Shown: piece after piece, positions 8,620 to 18,011 of the stretch
Position numbering within the stretch: the first letter of the stretch is position 1
Layout: every line of letters begins with the position of its first letter
Assembly: GCA_020024455.1 (NCBI GenBank)
Contig: JAHHTU010000003.1
Location: 79,806 to 143,805, forward strand
Reading direction: 5' to 3'
Origin: Anaerotignum sp.
Lineage (GTDB): Bacteria > Bacillota > Clostridia > Lachnospirales > Anaerotignaceae
DNA length: 64,000 nucleotides
Position numbers and translations under genes: made by a program
The notes under the pieces: model-generated
What the model saw: only the letters and a program-made list of their open reading frames with translations
Told to the model about the DNA's origin: nothing
The model's database searches: none

Positions 8620-9471
8620 TTATCGTGCTAACTTTTGACGTAAAACATCATAAAAGCTTTGTGGATTGGTTTTGATAATCGAAGCATATTGCTTTGATTT
8701 TTTCACTTGTATCACTTTTTTTCCTGTCAATGTCCATGCATCCTGCCCATCTGCGCTGACCGTAAAATCCGCATCTTCTCTTGGTTTAATTTCTACAGTC
8801 ACCACATCATCTGCGGATATGACAATGGCTCTGCTGGTCAATGTGTGTGCAGAAATTGGTGTAATTGCCATAATTTCTGCATCTGCCTTCAGCACAGGAC
8901 CGCCGGCAGAGAGATTATATGCCGTTGAACCAGTTGGCGTACAGATGATGACACCGTCTGCACGCAGGGTATCCACATATTCTTCATTGATAAATATATT
9001 GAACTCCAGAATCTTATACAGCAATCCTCTTGTAATACAAATATCATTCAGTGCCAAAATACCATGAATGCGTTGTTCTCCTGTATCAATCGAGGATTCG
9101 AGCATAATCCTCTTTTCTATTTTGTACTTACCCTCCAGCACTTGATCTATGGCATATTCCGCATGATTTTTTTCCTCTGCTGTCAAAAAACCCAATGTAC
9201 CAAGATTGATACCCAAAATCGGTGTTTCATAAGGCGCTGATTTTCTGCCTACTCCCAGCAGTGTGCCATCTCCACCCAAAGAAATCAAAAAATCTGAGTA
9301 CTGATACAGCTCTGACTCTCTGCGTGCATACATCTCTAAATCTGCAATATCTGCTACTTTTTCTGTCAGCTGCGGCATGCATCCTCGATGCAGCAAATGC
9401 TGTATGATTCTTTTTGTAATCACCAAATCCTTATCTTTTTCTAAATTTGGTATAATCCCAATTTTTTTCAT
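8620..9471 (-). CDS. nadK: NAD kinase
   Basis: 283 residues. GGDGT at 66-70 is the nucleotide-binding motif, followed by the ALNDICI and PTGSTAYNLSAGGP motifs of NAD(+)/ATP kinases. It phosphorylates NAD to NADP, which supplies biosynthetic reductant. GGGGATG precedes the ATG. The gene lies between tlyA (23-base gap) and argR (16-base gap). Confidence 0.96.
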   Translation of the reverse strand: MKKIGIIPNLEKDKDLVITKRIIQHLLHRGCMPQLTEKVADIADLEMYARRESELYQYSDFLISLGGDGTLLGVGRKSAPYETPILGINLGTLGFLTAEEKNHAEYAIDQVLEGKYKIEKRIMLESSIDTGEQRIHGILALNDICITRGLLYKILEFNIFINEEYVDTLRADGVIICTPTGSTAYNLSAGGPVLKADAEIMAITPISAHTLTSRAIVISADDVVTVEIKPREDADFTVSADGQDAWTLTGKKVIQVKKSKQYASIIKTNPQSFYDVLRQKLAR

Positions 9472-9494
9472 ACATTCATCCCCTCAAATGTATT

Positions 9495-10319
9495 TTACAA
9501 AACATCATGTGAGCGTTGTGCTATATCATCAATCCATTCAGATACTTCTTCTTTGGTTGCACCCTTTTGCTCTTTATCCAGAAAAATCAAATACTCTATA
9601 TTTCCTTTTGGCCCTTTGATTGGTGAAAAATCCAAACCACAGATACCCAGCCCCTGCGCTCTGACATAATCCGCAATCATGGTAATGACCTCTCTATGAA
9701 CGGAAATATCTCGCACAACACCGTTTTTCCCCACCTTTTCTCTGCCTGCCTCAAATTGTGGCTTAATCAAACAAACAAGCTGTCCATTTGGCTTCATAAT
9801 CTGTAAAACAGCAGGCAATACCTTTGTCAAAGAAATAAAGGAAACATCAATGGATGCAAAATCTGCTTTTTCCGGAACCTGTTCTTCTGTAACATAGCGT
9901 ACATTTGTTTTTTCCAAACACACCACACGAGAATCATTGCGCAGCTTCCACGCCAGCTGCCCACGTCCTACATCAATGGCATATACCTTTACCGCCCCAT
10001 TTTGCAGCATACAATCTGTAAAACCTCCGGTAGAAGCACCGATATCCAAACAAATTTTGCCTGTTAATGTAATTGGAAAGTTTTCCATCGCTTTTTCCAG
10101 CTTAAATCCGCCACGGCTAACATATTTCATAGAGGCTGCTCTCAGCTCAATTTCTGCTGTGGCAAGAACCTTTGTACCCGCTTTGTCCTCCTTGTTGCCA
10201 TTGACATAGACCTCTCCAGCCATAATATAGGCTTTCGCCTGTTCTCGCCCTGGTACCAATCCACGCTGTACCAAAAGAACATCCAGCCGTTCTTTTTCTA
10301 CTTTCTCTGCCATACTCAT
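9495..10319 (-). CDS. tlyA: TlyA-family rRNA 2'-O-methyltransferase (hemolysin A-like)
   Basis: 274 residues: an N-terminal S4 RNA-binding domain (about 12-70) and an FtsJ-type SAM methyltransferase with CLDIGASTGGFTDCML. By family it methylates ribose in 16S or 23S rRNA. The name hemolysin is historical. The ATG at 10319 overlaps the dxs stop (ATGA), which implies translational coupling. An ATG two codons further in has better spacing from GGGAG, so it may be the real start. Confidence 0.9.
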   Translation of the reverse strand: MSMAEKVEKERLDVLLVQRGLVPGREQAKAYIMAGEVYVNGNKEDKAGTKVLATAEIELRAASMKYVSRGGFKLEKAMENFPITLTGKICLDIGASTGGFTDCMLQNGAVKVYAIDVGRGQLAWKLRNDSRVVCLEKTNVRYVTEEQVPEKADFASIDVSFISLTKVLPAVLQIMKPNGQLVCLIKPQFEAGREKVGKNGVVRDISVHREVITMIADYVRAQGLGICGLDFSPIKGPKGNIEYLIFLDKEQKGATKEEVSEWIDDIAQRSHDVL

Positions 10320-12196
10320 TCTCCCAATATCTGTTTGATTGTGCAGTAAATTCCTTCTGCATCCAAACCATATCTTGCATATAATTCTTCTTGTTTGCCT
10401 TGCTCAATATATTTTTTGGGGAAAGCAATATTTTTTACATGTACCAAAACCCCTCTGTCACTATACCGTTCCAATACTGCGGAACCAAAGCCGCCATCTC
10501 GCACATTGTCTTCTATGGTAATGACATACTGGCTGTGTTTTGCTACTTCCAAAAGCATTTCTTCATCCAGAGGTGTGAGAAAGCGCATATTGACAAGAGA
10601 GGGATTCTTTCCATCTGCACGCAGTTTTTCTACCGCACCATATGCAAAATCCAGCATGTGTCCTTCTGCCAAAATAGCGATTTCCTCACCCTTTGCAATC
10701 CATTCTGCCTTTCCTGTTTCTACAGGTGTCTGATACGCTGCAAAGCTTTCTGATGCTGTGCCTCTAGGATAGCGTACTGCCACCGGCCCTGTACATACAT
10801 TGACAGCATACTCCAGCATCTGCTCCAATTCCCAACCATTTTTCGGAGAAAGCACGGTCATATTTGGAATATGGCGCAGATAGGATAGATCAAATACCCC
10901 CTGATGTGTTTCACCATCTGCCCCTACCACACCAGCACGGTCTATGGCAAATACCACATGCAGGTTTTCCATACAAACATCATGAATCAACTGATCATAG
11001 GCACGCTGCAAGAAAGAGGAATATACCGCCATAACAGGAACCATCCCCTGACTTGCCAATCCGGCTGCGAAGGTTGCTCCATGCTGTTCTGCAATCGCAA
11101 CATCGAAAAATCGTTTGGGGAATTTTTTACGAAAATCATCAAAACCGGTACCACTACACATAGCTGCTGTAATTCCAACTACCTTTGGATTTTGTTTGGC
11201 AATTTCCACTATTTTTTTGCCAAAAACCGCAGACCAACTTGGTTTGCTGCTCTTTGCAAGCGGTTCACCTGTACGCAGATTGAAGGCGCCTACCCCATGA
11301 TAGTCCCATGGGCGTTCCTCCGCATATGGATAGCCTTTGCCTTTTTCCGTTTTTACATGAATCAGCAATGGTCCTTGCATCTGTTTGACATTTTGGAACA
11401 AATCAATCAGTTCTGGCAAATCATGCCCATCGACAGGACCAATATACTTAAATCCCATACCTTCAAAAACTGCACCGCCCAGCAATACGATTTTTGCGCT
11501 ATCACGTATTTTTTCCAATATGGCATATGTTGGCTTGCCTACAATTGGTACAGTATCCAAAACATGCTTAAAGCATGTTTTGATATCTTGATATTGATTG
11601 CTGGTACGCAATGCATTCAAATGCTTGCTCATTGCGCCTACATTGGTATCAATGGACATCTGATTGTCATTGAGTATCACAATCAAATTGGTTTTTTCTC
11701 TGCCTGCATTGTTGAGCGCTTCATATGCCAAGCCGCCTGTCATAGAGCCGTCTCCAATCACTGCGATGACATGATTCTTTCTATGTTGCAGGTCACGTGC
11801 CTTTGCAAGCCCAAGCGCTGCCGAAATAGATGTTGAGCTATGTCCTGCCGCAAATGCATCGTATACACTTTCATGTGGTTTTGGAAAACCACTTAACCCA
11901 TCCAGTTGTCGCAGGGCTGCAAAATCTTTTTTTCTGCCTGTCAGCATTTTATGAATGTATGCCTGATGCCCTACATCCCATACAATCTGATCCCTAGGCA
12001 AATCAAAACAGTACTCCAATGCGACTGTCAGCTCTACCACACCCAAATTGGAGGCCAAATGTCCACCGGTTTTGGATACACTACGCAGTAAAAATCTGCG
12101 CAGTTCTTTACAAAGCTGTTTCATTTCAGATATATCTAATTTTTTTAAGTCTTCAGGACATTGTATCCTATCTAACCACTGATTCACAAAAACCAC
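10316..12196 (-). CDS. dxs: 1-deoxy-D-xylulose-5-phosphate synthase
   Basis: About 626 residues. The thiamine diphosphate motif GDGSMTGGLAYEALNNAG with NDNQMSI, and the transketolase-type pyrimidine domain with AEQHGATFAAGLA, identify Dxs. It makes DXP from pyruvate and glyceraldehyde-3-phosphate, the first step of the MEP isoprenoid route. No ATG is available: a GTG at 12196 opens the frame, but a second GTG three codons in (12187) has AGGTGG with 5-base spacing and is the better start. It feeds the same pathway as ispA nearby. Confidence 0.96.
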   Translation of the reverse strand: MVFVNQWLDRIQCPEDLKKLDISEMKQLCKELRRFLLRSVSKTGGHLASNLGVVELTVALEYCFDLPRDQIVWDVGHQAYIHKMLTGRKKDFAALRQLDGLSGFPKPHESVYDAFAAGHSSTSISAALGLAKARDLQHRKNHVIAVIGDGSMTGGLAYEALNNAGREKTNLIVILNDNQMSIDTNVGAMSKHLNALRTSNQYQDIKTCFKHVLDTVPIVGKPTYAILEKIRDSAKIVLLGGAVFEGMGFKYIGPVDGHDLPELIDLFQNVKQMQGPLLIHVKTEKGKGYPYAEERPWDYHGVGAFNLRTGEPLAKSSKPSWSAVFGKKIVEIAKQNPKVVGITAAMCSGTGFDDFRKKFPKRFFDVAIAEQHGATFAAGLASQGMVPVMAVYSSFLQRAYDQLIHDVCMENLHVVFAIDRAGVVGADGETHQGVFDLSYLRHIPNMTVLSPKNGWELEQMLEYAVNVCTGPVAVRYPRGTASESFAAYQTPVETGKAEWIAKGEEIAILAEGHMLDFAYGAVEKLRADGKNPSLVNMRFLTPLDEEMLLEVAKHSQYVITIEDNVRDGGFGSAVLERYSDRGVLVHVKNIAFPKKYIEQGKQEELYARYGLDAEGIYCTIKQILGE

Positions 12197-12249
12197 CTAC
12201 TCCAAAAACAAATCTATTCTTTTTTGACTCAGACACATGATAGAAGCAA

Positions 12250-12290
12250 AACTGTTTTCTCATCTGTGCCACAGTGTCACAAAAACAGTT
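12250..12290 (-). terminator. Possible terminator or hairpin between the PAP2-like gene and dxs
   Basis: Stem AACTGTTTT / AAAACAGTT with an inner CTGTG/CACAG hairpin. The T run after it is short, so termination may be partial and dxs may still be reached from upstream. Confidence 0.4.
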
Positions 12291-12298
12291 GTTGCGGT

Positions 12299-12727
12299 TT
12301 AATAAAGCAAACCAACAACAATCCCTAAAATACCTCCTACAAGCACCTCTAACGGTGTATGTCCCAATAATTCTTTTACCTTTGTATAATTTGGTAATTT
12401 ATGATGCTCAATCAAATAATTGATAATTTCTGCCTGTTTGCCTGCTGCACGGCGAATCCCTGCCGCATCATACATCACGACAAAAGAAAAAATCAATGAA
12501 ATCGCAAAAACCGGAGAATGAAAACCATAATATTTTCCGACGCTTGTTGTCAATGCCATAACCAAAGAAGAATGTGAACTTGGCATTCCTCCGGTACCGG
12601 TCAATCGTGTTGCATCAAATTTACGCTCTGTGATAATCGGTCGTATGGTCTTGAAGCCCTGTGCCAATGCCCAAGAAAGAATAGCAGCCCAAAATGGGCG
12701 GTTATCCAAAAAAGCTGTAAAATCCAT
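12299..12727 (-). CDS. Divergent PAP2 family membrane protein (YuiD/DUF212-like)
   Basis: 142 residues with four hydrophobic segments. TGTGGMPSSHSS near residues 42-53 is the phosphatase-like motif kept in the divergent PAP2 (DUF212) family. A role in dephosphorylating a lipid or prenyl phosphate is inferred from family and from its place between ispA and dxs, two isoprenoid genes; the substrate is unknown. Confidence 0.85.
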   Translation of the reverse strand: MDFTAFLDNRPFWAAILSWALAQGFKTIRPIITERKFDATRLTGTGGMPSSHSSLVMALTTSVGKYYGFHSPVFAISLIFSFVVMYDAAGIRRAAGKQAEIINYLIEHHKLPNYTKVKELLGHTPLEVLVGGILGIVVGLLY

Positions 12728-12749
12728 AACACCTCATCTTCTTTCTCAT

Positions 12750-13634
12750 TTAGTATGTTCTCTGTAACAAATCTTTTGTCAGCTCACATAAAAATTTACA
12801 ATTTTCACCCATGCTTTCCAATATATCAACCGCTTCCTGTGACAATTTTGCTGCAATTTCTCTGGAACGCTCAATACCATAAAGTGTAACATATGTGGTC
12901 TTTTCATTTTTTTCATCGCTATGGATCGGCTTTCCCAGTTCCTCCATGGTGCTTGTGACATCCAAAATATCATCTAAAATCTGGAAGGCAACACCAATTT
13001 TTTCACCTGCCAACCCAAATTTCTCAACAACATCTGCATGCGCACCACCAACACAGGCACCCGCTTCCAATGCACCACGAATCATTGCTGATGTTTTGTG
13101 TACATGAATAAAATCCAAAATTTCTTTTTCTAATGTTTTGCCTTCAAAATAGATATCCACCACTTGCCCAGTCAACATACCGTAAATTCCGGCTCCTTTT
13201 GCAATTGCCAGCATTGCGCCTGTCGTCTGTTTGGATGGATTGTCGTAGCATGCCTGTGCCATAATCTGCATTGCATGATGCAAAAGACCATCTCCAGTCA
13301 GTATTGCCATATCCTCTCCATATACCTTATGGCTCGTCAACCGACCACGACGATAATCATCATTATCCATCGCAGGCAAATCATCATGAATCAAAGAATA
13401 TGTATGTATCATTTCCAACGCACAGGCAAACGGCATGGCATCCTCTTTTTTTCCGCCTACTGCTTCACAAGCTGCCAATACCATAATGGGGCGCAGTCGT
13501 TTGCCTCCTGCAAACAAACTGTAGCCCATCGCTTCAAAAATAACGGGGGGAAATGTTTCCTGTTTTGGAATATAGGTACGCAAAGCTGCCTCTACTTCCT
13601 GTATGCGTGTCTGCATTTCATTTTTCCAATCCAT
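12750..13634 (-). CDS. ispA: Polyprenyl synthetase (farnesyl/geranyl diphosphate synthase)
   Basis: 294 residues from the ATG at 13634, which follows GAGGAGG by 9 bases inside the end of xseB (17-base overlap). The upstream in-frame extension is rejected because it lies within xseB. The first aspartate-rich motif DDLPAMDNDD and the second DDILD bind magnesium and prenyl diphosphates. It condenses IPP with DMAPP and GPP for undecaprenyl phosphate and other isoprenoids. The product chain length is inferred from the short-chain family type. Confidence 0.93.
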   Translation of the reverse strand: MDWKNEMQTRIQEVEAALRTYIPKQETFPPVIFEAMGYSLFAGGKRLRPIMVLAACEAVGGKKEDAMPFACALEMIHTYSLIHDDLPAMDNDDYRRGRLTSHKVYGEDMAILTGDGLLHHAMQIMAQACYDNPSKQTTGAMLAIAKGAGIYGMLTGQVVDIYFEGKTLEKEILDFIHVHKTSAMIRGALEAGACVGGAHADVVEKFGLAGEKIGVAFQILDDILDVTSTMEELGKPIHSDEKNEKTTYVTLYGIERSREIAAKLSQEAVDILESMGENCKFLCELTKDLLQRTY

Positions 13635-13866
13635 ATTGTTCATCCTCCTCAAAAGGAATTTCTTCCCACAAACCTGCTTCTTTCTGCAAAAGCACAACAC
13701 TTCCTTCGGCTGCTGCCAGTTTTTCTTTACACACTGCGGACAAAGACAGACCTTCTTTATAAAACTTGACTGCATCCTCCAAGGGTACTTCTTCCGTTTC
13801 TAGGCGATCGACAATTTCCTCCAGCCGTGTCATCGCTTCTTCAAATGTTACTTTCTTTTTCGCCAC
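13618..13866 (-). CDS. xseB: Exodeoxyribonuclease VII small subunit
   Basis: 82 residues starting MAKKKVTFEEAMTRLEEIV at a GTG codon, with the conserved LE-rich helices and YKEGLSL typical of XseB. It associates with XseA to form the nuclease that degrades single-stranded DNA from both ends. It overlaps xseA by 26 bases and ispA by 17, so expression of the three is coupled. Confidence 0.94.
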   Translation of the reverse strand: MAKKKVTFEEAMTRLEEIVDRLETEEVPLEDAVKFYKEGLSLSAVCKEKLAAAEGSVVLLQKEAGLWEEIPFEEDEQYGLEK

Positions 13867-15076
13867 GCATGCGCACCGCCTTTTCTATAATCTCTGTTTT
13901 CAAATCACCATCTTTGAGCTGCAAAAGCAGCCTGTCCCCAACCTTTGCCTGTGCAATAGAGGTCAGCAGCGTACCGTTCTGCGTCTGTGCCAAAAGATAG
14001 CCCCTTTGCATCATGGACAGTGGTGAAACTGCTTCCAAACGGTTTTCCAGATATTGCAGCTTTTTTGCAGACAGTTCTAAGCGATGTGCAAGCTGCGTTT
14101 GCAGGCGGCGCTGTTTTTGATTGACCGCTTCTTCTGCCACACGAAACCGCTCCAACGGCCTTGTAAATACTGTTCTTTTCATAGCATAGTTCAGTCTACG
14201 TGTACAGGAAGTCAATACTGCCCGAAAATCACGTTCCAATCGAAGATACAGCCGTGTAAACTGTTCTCTGCTTTCTATCACGGAACTTGTTGCAAGCTCT
14301 GCTGCTGCAGAAGGTGTTGGTGCACGTAAGTCAGAGACAAAATCTGCAATGGTTACATCTGTTTCATGCCCAACGGCAGAAATAACAGGAGTTTTGGAAG
14401 CAAAAATGGCTCTTGCCACCCTTTCTTCATTAAAACACCAAAGATCCTCCATCGAACCGCCTCCACGCCCCAATATAATGACATCCGCTTGATTCCATTC
14501 ATTGGCAAGCTTTAAGGAGCGTACAATATCATCTGCTGCCTGTTTGCCTTGTACCAGTGTTGGAAAAATCGCAATCTTGATCCCTGCATCTCGTCGTTTT
14601 ATAATTTGTAAGATATCTCGAATTGCAGCACCTGTTGGCGAAGTGATCACTGCGATACATTCTGGATTTTGCGGAATTTCACGCTTAAATTCTGCATCAA
14701 ACAGCCCTTCTTGCGCAAGTCGCTCTTTGCACTGTTCAAATGCCATCTGTAAAGAACCGATGCCTACCGGCTCCATCATTTCCGCATACAGCTGATACTG
14801 CCCGCTTTTTTCGTACAGAGAAATATGTCCGTATACAATAACCTGCATACCATTTTCTGGTATGTATGGCATCGCTTGTGCATCTTGTCTGAACATCACA
14901 CAGGCAATTGCACCTGCACGATCCTTCAGTGTAAAATAATAATGTCCGGAGCTGTGTGCCTTGAAATTGGAAACCTCACCCTTTACCAATAAACTGCTCA
15001 ATATAAAATCGTTTTCCAATACGCTTTTGATATAACGGTTAATCTGCCCTACAGTAAAAATTTTGGGTTCGATCAT
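13841..15076 (-). CDS. xseA: Exodeoxyribonuclease VII large subunit
   Basis: 411 residues. An N-terminal OB-fold (about 5-100) with SGHYYFTLKD is followed by the catalytic domain with VITSPTGAAIRDIL, DVIILGRGGGSMEDLW and SAVGHETD. The C-terminal coiled coil binds XseB. It begins 22 bases after the nusB stop. Confidence 0.96.
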   Translation of the reverse strand: MIEPKIFTVGQINRYIKSVLENDFILSSLLVKGEVSNFKAHSSGHYYFTLKDRAGAIACVMFRQDAQAMPYIPENGMQVIVYGHISLYEKSGQYQLYAEMMEPVGIGSLQMAFEQCKERLAQEGLFDAEFKREIPQNPECIAVITSPTGAAIRDILQIIKRRDAGIKIAIFPTLVQGKQAADDIVRSLKLANEWNQADVIILGRGGGSMEDLWCFNEERVARAIFASKTPVISAVGHETDVTIADFVSDLRAPTPSAAAELATSSVIESREQFTRLYLRLERDFRAVLTSCTRRLNYAMKRTVFTRPLERFRVAEEAVNQKQRRLQTQLAHRLELSAKKLQYLENRLEAVSPLSMMQRGYLLAQTQNGTLLTSIAQAKVGDRLLLQLKDGDLKTEIIEKAVRMRGEKESNI

Positions 15077-15097
15077 GGATTTACTTCCTTTGCTGAT

Positions 15098-15505
15098 TTA
15101 TAATACAGTTGCAATCTTGCCCAGTACACCATTGACAAAAGATGGTGCTTCGTCGGAGCTGAACTGTTTTGCAAGCTCTACTGCTTCATTGATGACAACG
15201 CCTACGGGCGCTTGCTTGCTATACTTCAATTCATAGACAGACAATCTCAATATAGACAAATCCACACGGTTCATACGAGAAGTTGTCCATTTTTTTGCAA
15301 ACTGGTTGATGAGTGCATCAATTTCATCCAAATGACTCTGTACACCCTCTACAGATTGTATGATATATGCTTTTTCCGCTTCTGTTACAGTTTCTTCCTG
15401 CTCAGAAAAAAAGACCTCTTTTGCCTCTGCATGTTCTTGTGCATCTGCAAACCCCATCTGAAATAGCAGTTCAAATGCATGTTTTCTTGCAGTTCTTCGA
15501 CTCAT
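15098..15505 (-). CDS. nusB: Transcription antitermination factor NusB
   Basis: 135 residues, starting MSRRTARKHAFELLFQM, with the C-terminal signature VGVVINEAVELAKQFSSDEAPSFVNGVLGKI. NusB pairs with NusE (S10) in the antitermination complex on rRNA operons. It lies between asp23 and xseA, the common clostridial order. Confidence 0.96.
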   Translation of the reverse strand: MSRRTARKHAFELLFQMGFADAQEHAEAKEVFFSEQEETVTEAEKAYIIQSVEGVQSHLDEIDALINQFAKKWTTSRMNRVDLSILRLSVYELKYSKQAPVGVVINEAVELAKQFSSDEAPSFVNGVLGKIATVL

Positions 15506-15543
15506 AATGTTCCTCCGTTTTCTCTACTGGTATTCCTACACTT

Positions 15544-15912
15544 TTATTCTGCCTCTTGCTTCAAATGCTTTTCCTTTACAATACCGGAAACGGCAACATT
15601 GACAGCCTCAACAGCAATGCCTGTCATGGTTTCCACCGCATTTTTCACACGCTGCTGTACTTCCTCGGCAACTTGCTGTACCTTTGTTCCGAAATTTACG
15701 ATAATTTCCATATCCAGTATCAAATTGTCATCTTCTTTGATAATTTCTACGCATTTGACCTGTCCTTTTTTCCCGAAGAATTCTACAAGGCCCTTTCCGC
15801 TTCCGCTGCCTTCTGTGACACCCTCCACTTCCAATGCTGCGGTTACAGCAATCACACCGATTACCTCATCTGCAATTTGAATGCTTCCATGCATATTTTT
15901 ATTGTCAGACAT
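15544..15912 (-). CDS. Asp23/Gls24 family envelope stress protein
   Basis: 122 residues with the family pattern IADEVIGVIAVTAALEVEGVTEG near residues 11-35 and an acidic middle. Asp23/Gls24 proteins associate with the inner face of the membrane and respond to alkaline and envelope stress. First gene of the nusB-xse-ispA run; its ATG follows GGGAGG. Confidence 0.9.
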   Translation of the reverse strand: MSDNKNMHGSIQIADEVIGVIAVTAALEVEGVTEGSGSGKGLVEFFGKKGQVKCVEIIKEDDNLILDMEIIVNFGTKVQQVAEEVQQRVKNAVETMTGIAVEAVNVAVSGIVKEKHLKQEAE

Positions 15913-16083
15913 ATTTTCAGCCTCCCATCTCTATTTATTCATCGTTCTATACATCTGCATTTTTTTATATACATATTCACAAAATCATATACCGTTTTTT
16001 TCCAATAAAACCTGTTTTATCCTTTCCAAATCCTAGGAAAACAAACATACCAGATGGAAAAAAACCTTATTATTTATTTTTAT

Positions 16084-16112
16084 AGTATATCAGAAAAAGA
16101 AATATAATGCAA
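16084..16112 (-). promoter_or_regulatory. Promoter of the asp23-nusB-xseA operon
   Basis: TTGCAT (16107-16112), a 17-base spacer and TATACT (16084-16089) on the minus strand. It leaves an untranslated leader of about 165 bases before asp23, in which I see no known riboswitch. Confidence 0.6.
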
Positions 16113-16195
16113 TAAATATACATAGAATCATGAATATTGTATCCGGCAATCAGATAGATTTATCATTGTTTTTTTATAAAATATACAGCATCTGC

Positions 16196-16225
16196 ACAAA
16201 AAAAAGAACGTATAGCACGTTCTTT
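16196..16225 (-). terminator. Second terminator downstream of hom
   Basis: Stem AAAGAACGT / ACGTTCTTT with a 5-base loop (16203-16225), followed on the minus strand by eight T. It insulates the asp23 promoter from upstream transcription. Confidence 0.75.
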
Positions 16226-16385
16226 CTTCTAAAAAAAGAGATTTTTTTATTTTTTTGAAGTATATGAAATGAAAATATAAGATATTATTTCTTTCATAAC
16301 ATACTATGAATATAGCAATATTCTATTTTTTTCATTCGGTTTTTGCTTCTTTCCAAAAACAGCTTTTAAAAAAAAGACAAAAAGC

Positions 16386-16411
16386 AAAGGGCTGCTTCAT
16401 ACAGCCCCTTG
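16386..16411 (-). terminator. Terminator just after hom
   Basis: Stem AAGGGGCTG / CAGCCCTT on the minus strand followed by TGCTTTTT, starting 18 bases after the hom stop. Confidence 0.75.
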
Positions 16412-16428
16412 CACACTTCGTATCTCAT

Positions 16429-17721
16429 TTAGTGATGTACACGAATGATGGAAGATACCTTATGTACCATAGACATTGTAGAAATAACTGTCATAGAATC
16501 CATAAATTGTTTTTCTGCTACATCATATGTCACAATCACAACCTCAGCTGTTTGGTCATCTTCCTTTGCTTTTTGAATGAGCATAGAGATGCTGACATGA
16601 TTGCTGCCAAAAACACCTGCAAGTGCTGCCAATGTACCAGCACGATCCTCCAGCTTCATACGGATATAATAACTGCTTTTTGTTTCAGACATGGGTTTGA
16701 TTGCAACATTTTGATAACAAGAACAACCAATGCGTCCTGTACAATTGTACTGCATATTGCGTGCAATATCCATCAAATCCCCAACCACTGCAGAGCCTGT
16801 TGGCAGAGAACCTGCACCTCTGCCATAGAACATAACATCATCCACAGAATCCCCATGCAAAAAGATTGCATTGAACGAATCTTTGATTGCGGAAAGCGGA
16901 TGCTCCATTGGAATCATTGTGGGATGTACACGAACTTCTATACCACCATCTACCAATCTTGCGATGCCGAGCAGTTTGATTTCATAGCCTAGCTCATGCG
17001 CATAACGAATATCCTTTTCTGTGATTTTTGAAATTCCTTCTGTATAAACGTCGTCAAACGTCACAGGTGTATGGAAAGCAATAGATGCCATAATTGCCAG
17101 TTTGCGTCCTGCATCATAACCTTCTACATCAGCAGTAGGATCTGCTTCTGCATACCCCAAATCCTGTGCCAGTTTCAATGCTTCTGCATAATCCATTCCT
17201 TCCTCTGACATTTTAGAAAGAATGAAGTTGGTGGTACCATTGATAATACCCATAACTTCAGAAATATCATTCCCCAGAAGGCATTGCTTCATAGGTCTAA
17301 TGATTGGAGTACCTCCTGCAACCGCTGCTTCAAAAAGAAGGTCGCAATGATTTTCTCTTGCTATCTCCAAAAGCTCGTGCCCATGTGTTGCCATCAAATC
17401 TTTATTCGCCGTTACCACATGTTTGCCTTTTTGCAGTGCTGCTTTGATATAGCTGTATGCCGGTTCTATACCGCCCATGACCTCTACCACCAGTTCAATG
17501 GAATCATCATCAATGATATCCGTCCACTGATCTGTCAAGGTATCTGCTGGCAGACGATCTGCGTATTTTGCTTTATTACGCACCAATACCTTCGCAACTT
17601 CCAATATACAGCCGATTTTGGCAGGCATATTTTTACGCTGCTTTTGCAAAATTTCGTATACACCACTACCGACCGTACCCATGCCTAAAAGTGCGACTTT
17701 TTTTTTCTTTTCTTCCGACAT
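16429..17721 (-). CDS. hom: Homoserine dehydrogenase
   Basis: 430 residues from the ATG at 17721, 8 bases after AGGAGG (a GTG one codon earlier is closer and less likely). N-terminal NAD(P) fold with GMGTVGSGVYEIL, central catalytic domain with the NKDL and GIINGTTNFIL motifs, and a C-terminal ACT domain (about 350-430) for feedback control, usually by threonine. It reduces aspartate semialdehyde to homoserine for threonine and methionine. It stands alone, without thrB or thrC neighbours. Confidence 0.96.
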   Translation of the reverse strand: MSEEKKKKVALLGMGTVGSGVYEILQKQRKNMPAKIGCILEVAKVLVRNKAKYADRLPADTLTDQWTDIIDDDSIELVVEVMGGIEPAYSYIKAALQKGKHVVTANKDLMATHGHELLEIARENHCDLLFEAAVAGGTPIIRPMKQCLLGNDISEVMGIINGTTNFILSKMSEEGMDYAEALKLAQDLGYAEADPTADVEGYDAGRKLAIMASIAFHTPVTFDDVYTEGISKITEKDIRYAHELGYEIKLLGIARLVDGGIEVRVHPTMIPMEHPLSAIKDSFNAIFLHGDSVDDVMFYGRGAGSLPTGSAVVGDLMDIARNMQYNCTGRIGCSCYQNVAIKPMSETKSSYYIRMKLEDRAGTLAALAGVFGSNHVSISMLIQKAKEDDQTAEVVIVTYDVAEKQFMDSMTVISTMSMVHKVSSIIRVHH

Positions 17722-17804
17722 CACAATTTCCTCCTGTATGATTACCTATCATGGATGGTGCAAATAAATCCCTTGCATGCATCTCTATTTTTTCCGATAG
17801 AGCA

Positions 17805-17832
17805 ATTTTACCACGATTTCTTTTGTTGTCAA
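17805..17832 (-). promoter_or_regulatory. Promoter of hom
   Basis: TTGACA (17827-17832), a 16-base spacer and TAAAAT (17805-17810), about 80 bases before the hom start. Confidence 0.7.
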
Positions 17833-17950
17833 CCACTTTTGTCTTTTTACCGAAAACATTTATCCGTATTACAAATACAACGAAGTTTATATTTGCATTT
17901 TCAGCAATATTGAACAATCAAACAAAAGCCCTTCTTTCAAACGACTGAAC

Positions 17951-17989
17951 AAAAAAGAAGCTGCTGTAACTTTGTACAGCAGCTTCTTC
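17951..17989 (-). terminator. Terminator of valS
   Basis: Stem GAAGCTGCTGTA / TACAGCAGCTTC with a 6-base loop, then TTTTTT on the minus strand, just after the valS stop. Confidence 0.9.
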
Positions 17990-18011
17990 AGATAATGGTT
18001 TGAGATTTTAC

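Larger units (their letters stand above)
15913..16428. other. Intergenic region between hom and the asp23 operon
   Basis: No gene. It contains the asp23 promoter (16084-16112) and two hairpin terminators (16196-16225, 16386-16411). The rest is AT-rich without convincing frames. Confidence 0.7.

Noticed and set aside
10904..11836. 310-codon open frame on the plus strand
   Set aside because: It is wholly antisense to dxs, has no ribosome site and no recognisable family.
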